From the NCBI GenBank assembly GCA_947498815.1, contig CANMLU010000010.1, forward strand, positions 110,868 through 174,867: a stretch of 64,000 nucleotides of DNA, given 5' to 3'. The stretch comes from an uncultured Aquimarina sp. Lineage in GTDB: Bacteria > Bacteroidota > Bacteroidia > Flavobacteriales > Flavobacteriaceae. Shown piece after piece: positions 52,397-62,065 of the stretch (the stretch's first letter is position 1; each line of letters opens with the position of its first letter). The notes under the pieces are model-generated. The model saw nothing but the letters and a program-made list of their open reading frames with translations. It did not search any database and was not told the origin of the DNA. The translations under genes were made by a program, and so were the position numbers.

Positions 52397-53836
52397 ATGT
52401 CTCTTAGAAAGAAAGCAATTAAAGGAGGTTTTTGGGTACTAGTCCAGCAATTTGGGAGTAGAGGAATAGGGTTTGTAGTTTCAATATTATTAGCCAGATT
52501 GCTTGTTCCGGAAGAGTATGGGCTTATAGCCATGTTAAGTATTTTTATGGCAATCAGTTCGTCGATAATGGATGGAGGATTGCTAGACTCACTTATCAGA
52601 ACCGACAACCCTTCAGATGAAGAATATTCTACAGTTTTCTTCTTCAATTTAATTATGAGTATAGTGATGTACTCGATTATTTATTTAATTGCACCATTAA
52701 TTGCAGATTTTTATAAAGAAGACATATTAATTATATTAGTTAGGTATTATGCACTCATATTAGTCATTAATGCTTTTACTTTTATTCAGAAAACAAGATT
52801 AACCAAGATAATGGATTTCAAGACTCAAACCATTGTCGAACTTCCTTCAATAGTTATTAGTGCCACAGTTGGTATAGTTATGGCATATCAGGGATATGGA
52901 GTTTGGTGCCTTGTAGTTATGGCTCTTGTGCAAGCAGTAGCAAGTTCAATTCAGCTTTGGTATCGATCCCGATGGAAACCGTTAATGGTATTCGATAAAA
53001 AGTTATTCTATCATCATTTTAATTATGGTTATAAATTAACATTGTCGGGTATACTAAATGCAGTGTTTTCAAATGCATATAATATCATAATTGGTAAGTA
53101 TTTTTCTGCAGTTCAATTAGGTTTTTATAATAGAGCTGATTCTTTAAAACAATTCCCTGTTAGTAATATATCGGGTGTTCTTAATCGAGTTACTTTTCCA
53201 TTGTTTGCAGAGATTAAAAATGATAATGTGCGTTTAAAGAGTGTGTATAAAAAATTAATGAAATTGGTGGTGTTTATTATTGCACCATTACTTTTATTTA
53301 TGTCTGCACTCGGTGAACCTACCTTTCGATTTTTATTTACCGATAAATGGTTACCTGCAGTACCTTACTTTCAAATCTTGTGTTTTAATGGGATTTTAGA
53401 ACCAGTGCACTCCTATAACATGAATATATTAACGGTAAAGGGCAGAAGCGATCTTTATTTAAAATTACAAATTGTCAAAAAAACCTTCATATTAATCGTC
53501 GTGGCGATTTCTTTTTCTTTTGGTATCTACGGATTATTATATGGTAGTGTATTTCTTTCTTTTTTGTTTTTTGTTATTAATTCACACTTTGCGGGTAAAT
53601 TTATTAGCTATTCTGCCTGGGAACAAACAAAAGATTTGATACCTATTTTGTTAACAGCTTTGGTATGTGCTGGTGTAATATTTATTTCGGATTTTTATAT
53701 AAAGAATTATATATCCTATGATATTGTAAGAATTATAATCGGAGGTATCATAGGAAGCTTACTTTATTTATTGATTGCATTAAAATTAAAAATGGATTCT
53801 TTAACTGAATTGATGAACATAATTAAGCGTAAATAG
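52397..53836 (+). CDS. Wzx-like oligosaccharide flippase
   Basis: A 479-residue membrane protein with about 12-14 helices of the polysaccharide-transporter (MOP) superfamily. Seen: FWVLVQQFGSRGIGFVVSILLARLL at the start, then LSIFMAISSSIMDGGLLDSLIR and a PLFAEIKNDNVRL region, both typical of family members. It moves lipid-linked repeat units across the inner membrane. Position after the sugar-nucleotide genes and before glycosyltransferases is the usual order. Confidence 0.88.
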   Translation: MSLRKKAIKGGFWVLVQQFGSRGIGFVVSILLARLLVPEEYGLIAMLSIFMAISSSIMDGGLLDSLIRTDNPSDEEYSTVFFFNLIMSIVMYSIIYLIAPLIADFYKEDILIILVRYYALILVINAFTFIQKTRLTKIMDFKTQTIVELPSIVISATVGIVMAYQGYGVWCLVVMALVQAVASSIQLWYRSRWKPLMVFDKKLFYHHFNYGYKLTLSGILNAVFSNAYNIIIGKYFSAVQLGFYNRADSLKQFPVSNISGVLNRVTFPLFAEIKNDNVRLKSVYKKLMKLVVFIIAPLLLFMSALGEPTFRFLFTDKWLPAVPYFQILCFNGILEPVHSYNMNILTVKGRSDLYLKLQIVKKTFILIVVAISFSFGIYGLLYGSVFLSFLFFVINSHFAGKFISYSAWEQTKDLIPILLTALVCAGVIFISDFYIKNYISYDIVRIIIGGIIGSLLYLLIALKLKMDSLTELMNIIKRK

Positions 53837-53878
53837 TAATTTATAATGATTTTTAGTAACGATTATTAACTCTATGTT

Positions 53879-54805
53879 ATGAGTACACCATTAGTATCTA
53901 TTATTATTCCGTCGTTTAATCGGGCAGAATTAATTGGGAAAACCTTAGAAAGTGTATTAATACAAGATTACACAAATTGGGAGTGTATTATAGTAGACGA
54001 TGGTAGTACAGATAATACGATGTCTGTTGTACAAGAGTATGTCGATAAAGACGATCGTTTTCAATTACATAAAAGACCTCCCGAAAGTCCAAAAGGAGCA
54101 AACGCTTGTAGAAATTATGGATTCGAATTAAGTAAAGGAGCGTTTATAAATTGGTTGGATAGTGATGATCTTTTTTCAAGGGATAAAATATCATCACAGA
54201 TCACATCTGTGTCGAACGAATCTTATGATAGAGTAGTTGTGACCTCTAAATGGAATTTCTTTAGTGACACTATCGAAGGTGTTGAATATAAAGATCTTGC
54301 CATATATAAAAATTATAATAATGGATTTGAGTTGATCGAAGATTTTGGAACTACTCGAAGTCTTTTTCCTCCACATTGCTTTTTAGTAAGCAGAAAAACT
54401 GTAACACACAGTGGTTTGTGGAATGAGGATTTGAAGATAAATCAAGATGGAGAGTTTTTCGTGCGAGTATTATTATGTGCACAAAAAGTAATTCATCCAG
54501 AAAATGGAATGGCTTTTTTCAGAAACCACGAGGGGGCTAGGATCAGTAATTATTCTTCGAATATTAAAATAGAACATGCCATTTTAAGCTGGAAACTTAT
54601 TAATAACTATTTAAATATAAAAGAGAAGAGAGATACATGGGAATACATAGAGTATGCCAAGGAATATGTTTTTCTAAGAACAAGAAATCAGAATCCAGAT
54701 TATATAAAATCAAACAAAGATTTCTTTAAGAATCAGATATACGATTTTTCGTTAAAACGTAAGATAAAAGATAAATTGTATAGAATACTAAAATTCAATA
54801 AATAA
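53879..54805 (+). CDS. GT2-family glycosyltransferase
   Basis: A 308-residue inverting transferase with the GT-A fold. Seen: VSIIIPSFNRAELIGKTLESVL at the N-terminus, IIVDDGSTDNT, and the metal-binding D-x-D in NWLDSDDLFS. No membrane segment except a C-terminal amphipathic tail. It adds a sugar from a nucleotide donor to the lipid-linked unit. Specific sugar unknown. Confidence 0.88.
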   Translation: MSTPLVSIIIPSFNRAELIGKTLESVLIQDYTNWECIIVDDGSTDNTMSVVQEYVDKDDRFQLHKRPPESPKGANACRNYGFELSKGAFINWLDSDDLFSRDKISSQITSVSNESYDRVVVTSKWNFFSDTIEGVEYKDLAIYKNYNNGFELIEDFGTTRSLFPPHCFLVSRKTVTHSGLWNEDLKINQDGEFFVRVLLCAQKVIHPENGMAFFRNHEGARISNYSSNIKIEHAILSWKLINNYLNIKEKRDTWEYIEYAKEYVFLRTRNQNPDYIKSNKDFFKNQIYDFSLKRKIKDKLYRILKFNK

Positions 54806-54809
54806 GCAT

Positions 54810-55997
54810 ATGAAGAAGAGCATTTTATTAATGGTTGCCAATATGAATGTAGGTGGTACCGAGAGCTCTCTTTTGTCTTTATTGTCGGTCTTGCCTCAAG
54901 ATCGCTATGATGTTACTGTCTTGTTATTAGAGAAAAACGGAGGCTATCTAGGGGATATTCCAGAATGGGTACATGTGGATGTGGTCGATGGTTTTGAAAA
55001 GATGAAACCAGTGATTAATGATCCACCACTGGTCAATATCATAAATGGGTTGAAGTCCAAAAAGTTTTTGGAGGCAATCCACTTATCCTTTATTTATGTA
55101 AAAGTGAAACTTTCGAATAATTGGACTCCATTTTATGGATACGCTTTAAAAAAATATAAAGTAAATAGACAGTTTGATATTGCTGTAGCCTATGCAGGAC
55201 CATCAAATTTTATAAGCTATTTCATAGCCAATAATGTTGAGGCTAAGAGGAAATTGCAATGGATCCATTTTGATGTTACCAAACTGGATTTAAATAAGAA
55301 ATTTGGAGAAGAATATTATAAGTTTTTCGATAAGATATATTGTGTTTCTGAAGGATCGAAAAAAGAAATGGCCGGATACTTTCCGAAGTATTCGAGTAAA
55401 ATTGATGTTTTCGAAAACATAATATCACCAGAAAAAATCAAAGAATCAGCAAAAACGGGAGCTACATTCGATGATGAATACCAAGGAGTGAGAATTTTGA
55501 CACTTGGTCGTTTGTCTGAAGAAAAAGGGCAATTAATGATTCCTGCGGTAGTAGAAAAATTAAAACAAGATGGTTTCGATTTTAGATGGTATTGTATTGG
55601 TGATGGAGTGATTAGAAAGAAGCTCGAAAACCTAATAATAGATAATGAAATTCAAGATCATTTGGTGTTATTGGGGCTTCAGAAAAACCCATATCGATTT
55701 TTGAGGGATACAGATATTTACGTTCAGACTTCTTTTCACGAAGGGTATGGTTTGACTATTCATGAAGCAAAAATCTGTAATAGGCCTATGGTTATTACAG
55801 AGGTTGCATCGGCAAGAGATTTGATTCGTAATTATGAAACAGGTTTGATCGTGGATATAAATGAAGATAGTATTTATGAAGGAGTGAAAAAGTTATTGGC
55901 AAATAAAGAATTAAGAGGAAAGTTTCAAAATAATTTAATAGAAGAAAATAAGCAACCGCTTTCTTACGTAGAAAATATTAAAAAAGCCTTTGGATAA
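54810..55997 (+). CDS. GT4-family glycosyltransferase
   Basis: A 395-residue retaining transferase with the GT-B fold. Seen: the N-terminal ANMNVGGTESSLLSLLSVLP, VRILTLGRLSEEKGQ and the C-terminal donor site TSFHEGYGLTIHEAKICNRPMV with the E-x7-E pattern. It starts five bp after the previous gene. It shares its opening with the next gene (56056), so the two may be tandem duplicates. Confidence 0.87.
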   Translation: MKKSILLMVANMNVGGTESSLLSLLSVLPQDRYDVTVLLLEKNGGYLGDIPEWVHVDVVDGFEKMKPVINDPPLVNIINGLKSKKFLEAIHLSFIYVKVKLSNNWTPFYGYALKKYKVNRQFDIAVAYAGPSNFISYFIANNVEAKRKLQWIHFDVTKLDLNKKFGEEYYKFFDKIYCVSEGSKKEMAGYFPKYSSKIDVFENIISPEKIKESAKTGATFDDEYQGVRILTLGRLSEEKGQLMIPAVVEKLKQDGFDFRWYCIGDGVIRKKLENLIIDNEIQDHLVLLGLQKNPYRFLRDTDIYVQTSFHEGYGLTIHEAKICNRPMVITEVASARDLIRNYETGLIVDINEDSIYEGVKKLLANKELRGKFQNNLIEENKQPLSYVENIKKAFG

Positions 55998-56055
55998 ATT
56001 TGCTATTCAGTAGCACTGTTTTTTAGAAAATGAAAACCGATAAAGGACAAAAAAT

Positions 56056-57228
56056 ATGGCAATGAAAAAACTTCTTTTTGTTATCGAATCACTTCATTGT
56101 GGAGGCGCAGAAAAAAGCCTGGTTACTTTATTGAATAATTTAGATTATTCGAATTATGAAGTTGATCTAATACTAACAACAAAAGGAGGAGCGTTTGAGA
56201 AATTTGTTCCAGATCAGGTTACTACAATTTATGAGAATATATTCTCAAATTATAGTAAACTAGGGTCATTCTTGGCAAGAGTAAGATTCTGGTTATATAA
56301 AAAGATTGATGTAAAAGGAAATTATCATTCTTCGCAACATTTTTGGAGAGCAATAGGTAAAAAAATGAAGAATTATACCAATGTGTATGATGTTGCAATA
56401 GCTTATGGACAAGGTTTTCCTACCTATTTTGTTGCAGAAAAAATAAATGCTGGATCAAAATATTCATGGTTAAACACGGATCATCAAAAATTAGGGTATA
56501 ATGCGAAATTTGATTATCAAAGCTATCGCAAATTTGATAAAGTAGTACCAGTCTCAGAAGATAGTCAAAGATCTCTTATCGATGCAATGCAAGCTATAGG
56601 TAAAACTTTACCAACCGAGATCATCAAAGATATTTCTGATAAGGATCAAATAACAAAAATGAGTCAGGAAAAAACCCAACTTGATGAGGATTCAGATGCT
56701 AAAAAAATATTGACAGTTTGTCGATTGGACAAAGTAAAGGGTTTGGATATGGCTGTTGAAGCGTGTAACATCCTTAAGGCAAAAGGTGAAAATATACGTT
56801 GGTATGTTGTAGGAGAAGGGACCGAGAGAAATTTTCTTGAAGAACAAATCAAAGAAAAAGGATTAGAAGAAAACTTTGTATTGTTAGGCTTTAAAGAAAA
56901 CCCTTATCCGTACATGAGGGTGTGCAATATTTATGCTCAAACTTCATTATTTGAAGGATTAGGATTAACAGTTATTGAGGCGGCTATTTTATGCAAACCT
57001 ATAGTAACTACAAATTTTCCAACAGCTTCGACAATTGTTACACATGAAGAAACAGGATTGATCGCTGAAATGAATGCCAATTCGATTGCAGAAAATATTT
57101 CTAAATATATAAGAGATGATGCGTTTACAGCAAAAATAGTAAAAGGCCTTTCAAAACAAGAAAACAATGATAAAGAAGAGTCGCTAGATAAATTCAATGC
57201 TTTGATTTTATCCAACTCATCTGACTAA
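56056..57228 (+). CDS. GT4-family glycosyltransferase
   Basis: A 390-residue GT-B transferase. Seen: ESLHCGGAEKSLVTLLNNL at the N-terminus, KKILTVCRLDKVKGLDMAVEA, and the donor-site TSLFEGLGLTVIEAAILCKPIV. Residues 28-150 are similar in layout to the preceding gene, including a DVAIAYGQGFPTYFV counterpart of DIAVAYAGPSNFISYF. Likely a tandem duplicate specialised for a different linkage. Confidence 0.87.
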   Translation: MAMKKLLFVIESLHCGGAEKSLVTLLNNLDYSNYEVDLILTTKGGAFEKFVPDQVTTIYENIFSNYSKLGSFLARVRFWLYKKIDVKGNYHSSQHFWRAIGKKMKNYTNVYDVAIAYGQGFPTYFVAEKINAGSKYSWLNTDHQKLGYNAKFDYQSYRKFDKVVPVSEDSQRSLIDAMQAIGKTLPTEIIKDISDKDQITKMSQEKTQLDEDSDAKKILTVCRLDKVKGLDMAVEACNILKAKGENIRWYVVGEGTERNFLEEQIKEKGLEENFVLLGFKENPYPYMRVCNIYAQTSLFEGLGLTVIEAAILCKPIVTTNFPTASTIVTHEETGLIAEMNANSIAENISKYIRDDAFTAKIVKGLSKQENNDKEESLDKFNALILSNSSD

Positions 57229-57234
57229 AATTAT

Positions 57235-58350
57235 ATGAAAAACAAAGTATTGTATATAACTAATGGGGTCAATGGACCTGGTGGATTAGAACGAGTTCTT
57301 TCGATAAAGGCAAGTTATCTGGCAGAGCATTATGACTACGATGTTCATATCATCACCTTAAATCAAGGTGATGCTTCTTTGTTTTATGAATTTAGTCCTA
57401 AGATAAAGTTCCATGATGTAAAAAGTGAAGGAAATAAAATCTCTTACTTGTACCAATATATCAAAGGTATGAGGAGGCAAATAAAAAAAATAAACCCAGA
57501 TGTAATTTCTGTTTGTGATGATGGACTTAAGGGATTATTGTTGCCCATCCTTACCGGGAGGCCATGCCCGATGATTTATGAAAGGCATGTGTCTAAAAAT
57601 ATCGAAATTAAGAGCGATAAGCAATCTGTTATTCGTAAAGTGATTACCTCGGCAAAGTTTGCGTTAATGGCTTTTGGTGGAAAATTTTATGATGCTTTTG
57701 TAGTGCTTACTAATGGAAATAAGAAGGAATGGAACTTAAAAAATGTTGTAGTAATACCAAACCCATTATCTTTTTATCCTGGAAAAGAAAAAATTAGCAC
57801 CCTAACAAATAAAAAAGTTTTGGCTGTTGGTAAACAATGTTTTCAAAAGGGATATGATCGACTATTGTTGAGCTGGCAATCGGTAGTGAAACAATTTCCG
57901 GATTGGTCATTGGATATTTATGGTACAATTAGCGAGGATGAAGGGCTAGATGCTTTATCCAATAAACTTGGTTTGGATACTTCTGTGAATTTTCATAGAC
58001 CAGTGAAAAATATAAATGAGAAGTATAAAGAAGCATCAATATATGTGATGTCATCAAGATACGAAGGTTTTGGTATGGTGTTAACAGAAGCTATGGCCTA
58101 TGGAGTGCCCTGTGTTTCTTTTGACTGCCCATATGGTCCTTCGGATATAATCCATCATGATGATAATGGACTTCTGGTGGAAAATAATGATATCGAGGGA
58201 CTGGCAGGCAATATATGCGATCTTATTGAAAATGAAGAAAAAAGAGCACGTATGGGGGAAAAAGCTAGGATAGATGTTCAGCGGTATTTGCCAAAAAAAA
58301 TTGCAAAAGAATGGGATACTCTATTCAAACGTTTAATTAGTAGATCATAA
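57235..58350 (+). CDS. GT4-family glycosyltransferase
   Basis: A 371-residue GT-B transferase. Seen: TNGVNGPGGLERVLSIKASYLAE at the start, KVLAVGKQCFQKGYDRLL and SSRYEGFGMVLTEAMAYGVPCVSFDCPYGPSDII. The final segment is characteristic of GalNAc- and Gal-transferring enzymes in capsule loci. It is six bp after the previous gene and shares the GGLERVLSIKA motif with the next gene. Confidence 0.87.
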   Translation: MKNKVLYITNGVNGPGGLERVLSIKASYLAEHYDYDVHIITLNQGDASLFYEFSPKIKFHDVKSEGNKISYLYQYIKGMRRQIKKINPDVISVCDDGLKGLLLPILTGRPCPMIYERHVSKNIEIKSDKQSVIRKVITSAKFALMAFGGKFYDAFVVLTNGNKKEWNLKNVVVIPNPLSFYPGKEKISTLTNKKVLAVGKQCFQKGYDRLLLSWQSVVKQFPDWSLDIYGTISEDEGLDALSNKLGLDTSVNFHRPVKNINEKYKEASIYVMSSRYEGFGMVLTEAMAYGVPCVSFDCPYGPSDIIHHDDNGLLVENNDIEGLAGNICDLIENEEKRARMGEKARIDVQRYLPKKIAKEWDTLFKRLISRS

Positions 58351-58354
58351 TACT

Positions 58355-59482
58355 ATGAAAATTGTATTTATAATAGATCAAATGTATTTGCATGGAGGAA
58401 TAGAACGTGTTCTTTCTATAAAAGCCAATTACTTTGCAATGAAGAAAGATTATGAGGTGCATATCATTACTTCAGAACAAAAAAATAAAAAAACGCTGTA
58501 TAATTTAAATGATAATATTCATTTCGAAGATATCAATATCAATTATCATAGGTTGAAAAGTTATTTTCACCCTGCCAACGTATTAAAATTACCCAAACAT
58601 ATTTTTCGGATAAGAAAAAAATTGAAACGCATACAACCCGATGTAGTAGTAGTATGTAGTCATGGTACAGATACTTATTTTATGCCATTTATTTTAAAAA
58701 ATATTCCGAAAGTAAAAGAGTTTCATTTTTCGAGATCAATTGAAATTCCTTACAGAAATGGAGCAGGTAGTGCGAAGAAGAAATATTTTCTAAAATTTGC
58801 CGATTATGTTGAAAGTAAATATGATAAATTGGTCGTTTTGAATCCAGATGAAGCAACTTATTACAAAACGAATAATACGGTAACAATACCGAATCCTTTA
58901 ACATTTTTTCCAGAAACAGTTTCCAAGGTACAAGATCAAATAGTAATTGCTGCGGGTAGAATTGCACCAGTAAAAAGATACGATAGTTTAATTGATATAT
59001 GGGAATTGGTACATGCAAAAAATGAAACATGGAAGTTACATATATATGGAGAAGGAGAGGAACATTACGTTAAGCTATTAAAGAAGAAAATAGAAGAGAA
59101 GCATTTATCAGATCATGTCTTTTTGATGGGGGCTACCAATGATATTCAGAATAAAATGTTACATTCATCTTTGTTTGTAATGACATCGGATAATGAATGT
59201 TTCCCTTTGGTTTTGTTGGAAGCACAGGCGTGTGGTTTACCAATAATATCATTTGATTGCCCCCACGGCCCAAGAAATATTATTACTAAAGGTAACGGAG
59301 AATTAATTAAGATGTCCGATAATAATGGTTTCTCTGAAGCAGTATTAGAAATGATTTCCAACCCTGATAAACGTACTCAGATGGGAGTACAAGCAAGAGA
59401 AAATGCAACACAGTATAGTATTGAAAAAGTAATGGATAAATGGTCAGAAATGTTTAATGACGTAACACATAAAACATCTTAA
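58355..59482 (+). CDS. GT4-family glycosyltransferase (paralogue of the previous)
   Basis: A 375-residue GT-B transferase. Seen: YLHGGIERVLSIKANYFAMKKDYEVHIIT at the start, IVIAAGRIAPVKRYDSLI, and SDNECFPLVLLEAQACGLPIISFDCPHGPRNII. The start and the FDCP-x-GP-x-x-II end match the preceding gene, so they are probable tandem duplicates. Donor sugar unknown. Confidence 0.87.
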   Translation: MKIVFIIDQMYLHGGIERVLSIKANYFAMKKDYEVHIITSEQKNKKTLYNLNDNIHFEDININYHRLKSYFHPANVLKLPKHIFRIRKKLKRIQPDVVVVCSHGTDTYFMPFILKNIPKVKEFHFSRSIEIPYRNGAGSAKKKYFLKFADYVESKYDKLVVLNPDEATYYKTNNTVTIPNPLTFFPETVSKVQDQIVIAAGRIAPVKRYDSLIDIWELVHAKNETWKLHIYGEGEEHYVKLLKKKIEEKHLSDHVFLMGATNDIQNKMLHSSLFVMTSDNECFPLVLLEAQACGLPIISFDCPHGPRNIITKGNGELIKMSDNNGFSEAVLEMISNPDKRTQMGVQARENATQYSIEKVMDKWSEMFNDVTHKTS

Positions 59483-59484
59483 AA

Positions 59485-60048
59485 ATGAGAACTTTACTTA
59501 TCTCCGTATTTAAAATCTTTTTAATACCGCATATTTTGCTTTATTCGGTGAGTAAAAATAAGAGTATCATTAACCAAGATATAGAACGATGGGCAATAGC
59601 CAAGAATATAAAAAAAAGCCGAATAGCGCTATTATTACATTTTTTGGCCAATTCATCAGATTTTAGAACCATTTTTTATTTTAGAACCAGAAGCCTTTTG
59701 GCTAGTGTTTTAAATTTGTATTGTCGAAGAGATAGCAGTTTTAAAATCGATATCTCTACAGATTTGGGAGGAGGTATTCTCACTGGACATCCTTATTGCA
59801 CTATACTTAATGCAGATAGTATTGGAGAAAATTTTTATGTAAATCACCTAGTAACTATTGGAGAGGTAGAAGGGAAAAGACCAACAATTGGTAATAATGT
59901 ATCTATTTACACAGGGGCTATTGTTATCGGTGATATTACGGTTGGAGATAATAGTGTTATTGGTGCAGGCGCCGTAGTGGTAAAAGATGTGCCTAATAAT
60001 AGTGTTGTTGTAGGTAATCCGGGCAGAGTAATTAAACAAAACGTATAA
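59485..60048 (+). CDS. Hexapeptide-repeat acyltransferase (serine acetyltransferase-like)
   Basis: A 187-residue left-handed beta-helix protein. Seen: hydrophobic helices at the N-terminus, then ISTDLGGGILTGHPYCTILNA, IGENFYVNHLVTIGE and repeated hexads ending AVVVKDVPNNSVVVGNPGRVI. It resembles the C-terminal part of serine O-acetyltransferase but lacks its long N-domain, and lies in a glycan locus, so it probably O-acetylates the polysaccharide. Confidence 0.83.
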   Translation: MRTLLISVFKIFLIPHILLYSVSKNKSIINQDIERWAIAKNIKKSRIALLLHFLANSSDFRTIFYFRTRSLLASVLNLYCRRDSSFKIDISTDLGGGILTGHPYCTILNADSIGENFYVNHLVTIGEVEGKRPTIGNNVSIYTGAIVIGDITVGDNSVIGAGAVVVKDVPNNSVVVGNPGRVIKQNV

Positions 60049-60072
60049 CCTAACTAAAAACGAAATACTAAT

Positions 60073-61173
60073 ATGAATAATATAGTACCCATAGATTTGT
60101 ATTACCCGCTGTACATTAACTTGGGGCTGTTTTTAGTTTTGTTTTCACTATTACATACTATAGTTGTTGATATTGATAGTAAAAAGAATCTAACATTTAT
60201 TAACTTTTCTGGGTATTTACTTCTTTTTTTCTTAATCCTTTATATTGGTGAAAGGCCTATCCATGGTATTTTTGGTGATACCGTTAATTACGATCATACC
60301 TATACAAAATATGCCAATGGAGAGCCTATACCGGATGATGTAAATGATTTTGGCTGGCACTTATTTATGAAGGGGATGTCGGGACTAGTTTCAATTCATA
60401 CATTTTTTACGATTTGCGCTTTTCTGTATATCTTTCCTTTATACAAAATTTCAAAGAATTTATTTAACCACTATTGGTACTATGCATTTGTAATGTTTGT
60501 GGTTTCCTTTTCTTTTTGGACTTATGGAGTAAATGGAGTTCGAAATGGAGCGGCATGTTCTTTATTTTTATGGGGACTTTGTTATCGAAATAATAAGGTG
60601 GTCATGGCCATATTCTTTTTCTTGGCTGTTACTTTTCATAAAACATTGTTTTTGCCCATAGCGGCTTATATAGCGACCTACTTTTACAATAACCCCAAAG
60701 CATATTTTAAAGGATGGCTAGTGTGTATTCCCTTATCGTTAGTTATGGGTGGAGTATGGATATCAATATTTGCAAGCTTGGGCTTTGGAGGCGATGATAG
60801 ATTATCCGGATATCTGACTTCGCAGGCAGAAAGCGGTACTTTTTCTAGTAGTGGATTTCGTTGGGATTTTTTGTTTCATAGCGCATTTGCAGTATTTGCC
60901 GGTTGGTATTTTATAATTAAAAGAAATTTTAAGGATGCACTGTACGCCCAACTTTTTAATACGTACTTGATATGTAATGGTTTTTGGGTATTAGTCATAC
61001 GCGCTAATTACTCCAATAGATTTGCCTACTTATCATGGTTTATGATGGCCTTGATTATCATTTACCCGCTCTTAAAAGAACAATTCTTTAAAAACCAACA
61101 TTTCATGATAGGTAGGGTAGTGACCATTTATTTTGCTTTTACCTATGCTATGTATTATGTGTATTATGGATAA
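60073..61173 (+). CDS. EpsG-like polysaccharide polymerase (Wzy-like)
   Basis: A 366-residue membrane protein with about 10 helices. Seen: the opening NNIVPIDLYYPLYINLGLFLVLFSLL, a soluble loop IHGIFGDTVNYDHTYTKYANGEPI (residues about 62-88) typical of EpsG proteins, and GVNGVRNGAACSLFLWG. EpsG/Wzy proteins join repeat units. It is the only polymerase candidate of the locus. Confidence 0.82.
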   Translation: MNNIVPIDLYYPLYINLGLFLVLFSLLHTIVVDIDSKKNLTFINFSGYLLLFFLILYIGERPIHGIFGDTVNYDHTYTKYANGEPIPDDVNDFGWHLFMKGMSGLVSIHTFFTICAFLYIFPLYKISKNLFNHYWYYAFVMFVVSFSFWTYGVNGVRNGAACSLFLWGLCYRNNKVVMAIFFFLAVTFHKTLFLPIAAYIATYFYNNPKAYFKGWLVCIPLSLVMGGVWISIFASLGFGGDDRLSGYLTSQAESGTFSSSGFRWDFLFHSAFAVFAGWYFIIKRNFKDALYAQLFNTYLICNGFWVLVIRANYSNRFAYLSWFMMALIIIYPLLKEQFFKNQHFMIGRVVTIYFAFTYAMYYVYYG

Positions 61174-61186
61174 CCAACTTTAAATA

Positions 61187-62065
61187 ATGAAGACACTCAC
61201 AGTTTTTACACCAACTTATAATAGAGCATTTTGCCTTGGAGATTGTTATAATAGTTTGACTAGACAAACTACAAAAGATTTCACATGGCTCATCGTTGAT
61301 GATGGATCGACAGATACTACAAAAGAACTTGTAGCATCTTGGGTTGCCGAAAAGAAAATAGATATCATCTATTGTTATCAAGAAAACCAAGGGATGCATG
61401 GGGCTCATAATACCGCATATAAGCAGATCGAAACAGAATTAAACGTATGTATCGATTCTGATGATTTTATGCCCGATGATGCCGTTGAAAATATCTTGAG
61501 GATATGGAATGAGAACAAGAATGACAAATATGCCGGTATTATAGGATTAGATGCATTTAAAGATGGAAAGGTAACGGCTAAAATTCCGGAACGGTTTAAA
61601 GAAGCTACTTTGTCTGAGCTTGAGGTTGAAAATAAAATAAGAGGGGATAAAAAATTAGTGCTACGAACTGATGTCGTTAAGGAATTTCCTCTTTACCCAA
61701 TATACGAAAACGAGCGTTTGGTACCGCTAGGGGCTTTATATTTGATGATTGATCAAAAATATAAGTATATCTGTACCAACACAGTTTTTTGTATTATCGA
61801 ATACTTACCAGATGGTTCTTCAAATAATATCATAGCTCAATACAAAAGAAGCCCCAAAGGATTTTTGTATTCCAGAATTCTTGAAATGAAATATTCTAAA
61901 AGCTTTTTTTATACACTTACTCGAGCTATGCACTACATATCCTCATGTGTGTTCTTAAGGAGATGGAATTTTTTTAAAGGTAACCCTAAGAAATTTGCTA
62001 CTTTGATAGCTTTACCTTTTGGCTTACTATTACATTGTTATATTCTATTTAAGATCGAGAAATGA
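61187..62065 (+). CDS. GT2-family glycosyltransferase
   Basis: A 292-residue GT-A transferase. Seen: FTPTYNRAFCLGDCYNSLTRQT, LIVDDGSTDTTKELV and the metal site VCIDSDDFMPDDA. It has a C-terminal hydrophobic stretch (LIALPFGLLLHCYILF) that may anchor it. The last four bases overlap the next start (ATGA), which suggests translational coupling. Confidence 0.87.
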   Translation: MKTLTVFTPTYNRAFCLGDCYNSLTRQTTKDFTWLIVDDGSTDTTKELVASWVAEKKIDIIYCYQENQGMHGAHNTAYKQIETELNVCIDSDDFMPDDAVENILRIWNENKNDKYAGIIGLDAFKDGKVTAKIPERFKEATLSELEVENKIRGDKKLVLRTDVVKEFPLYPIYENERLVPLGALYLMIDQKYKYICTNTVFCIIEYLPDGSSNNIIAQYKRSPKGFLYSRILEMKYSKSFFYTLTRAMHYISSCVFLRRWNFFKGNPKKFATLIALPFGLLLHCYILFKIEK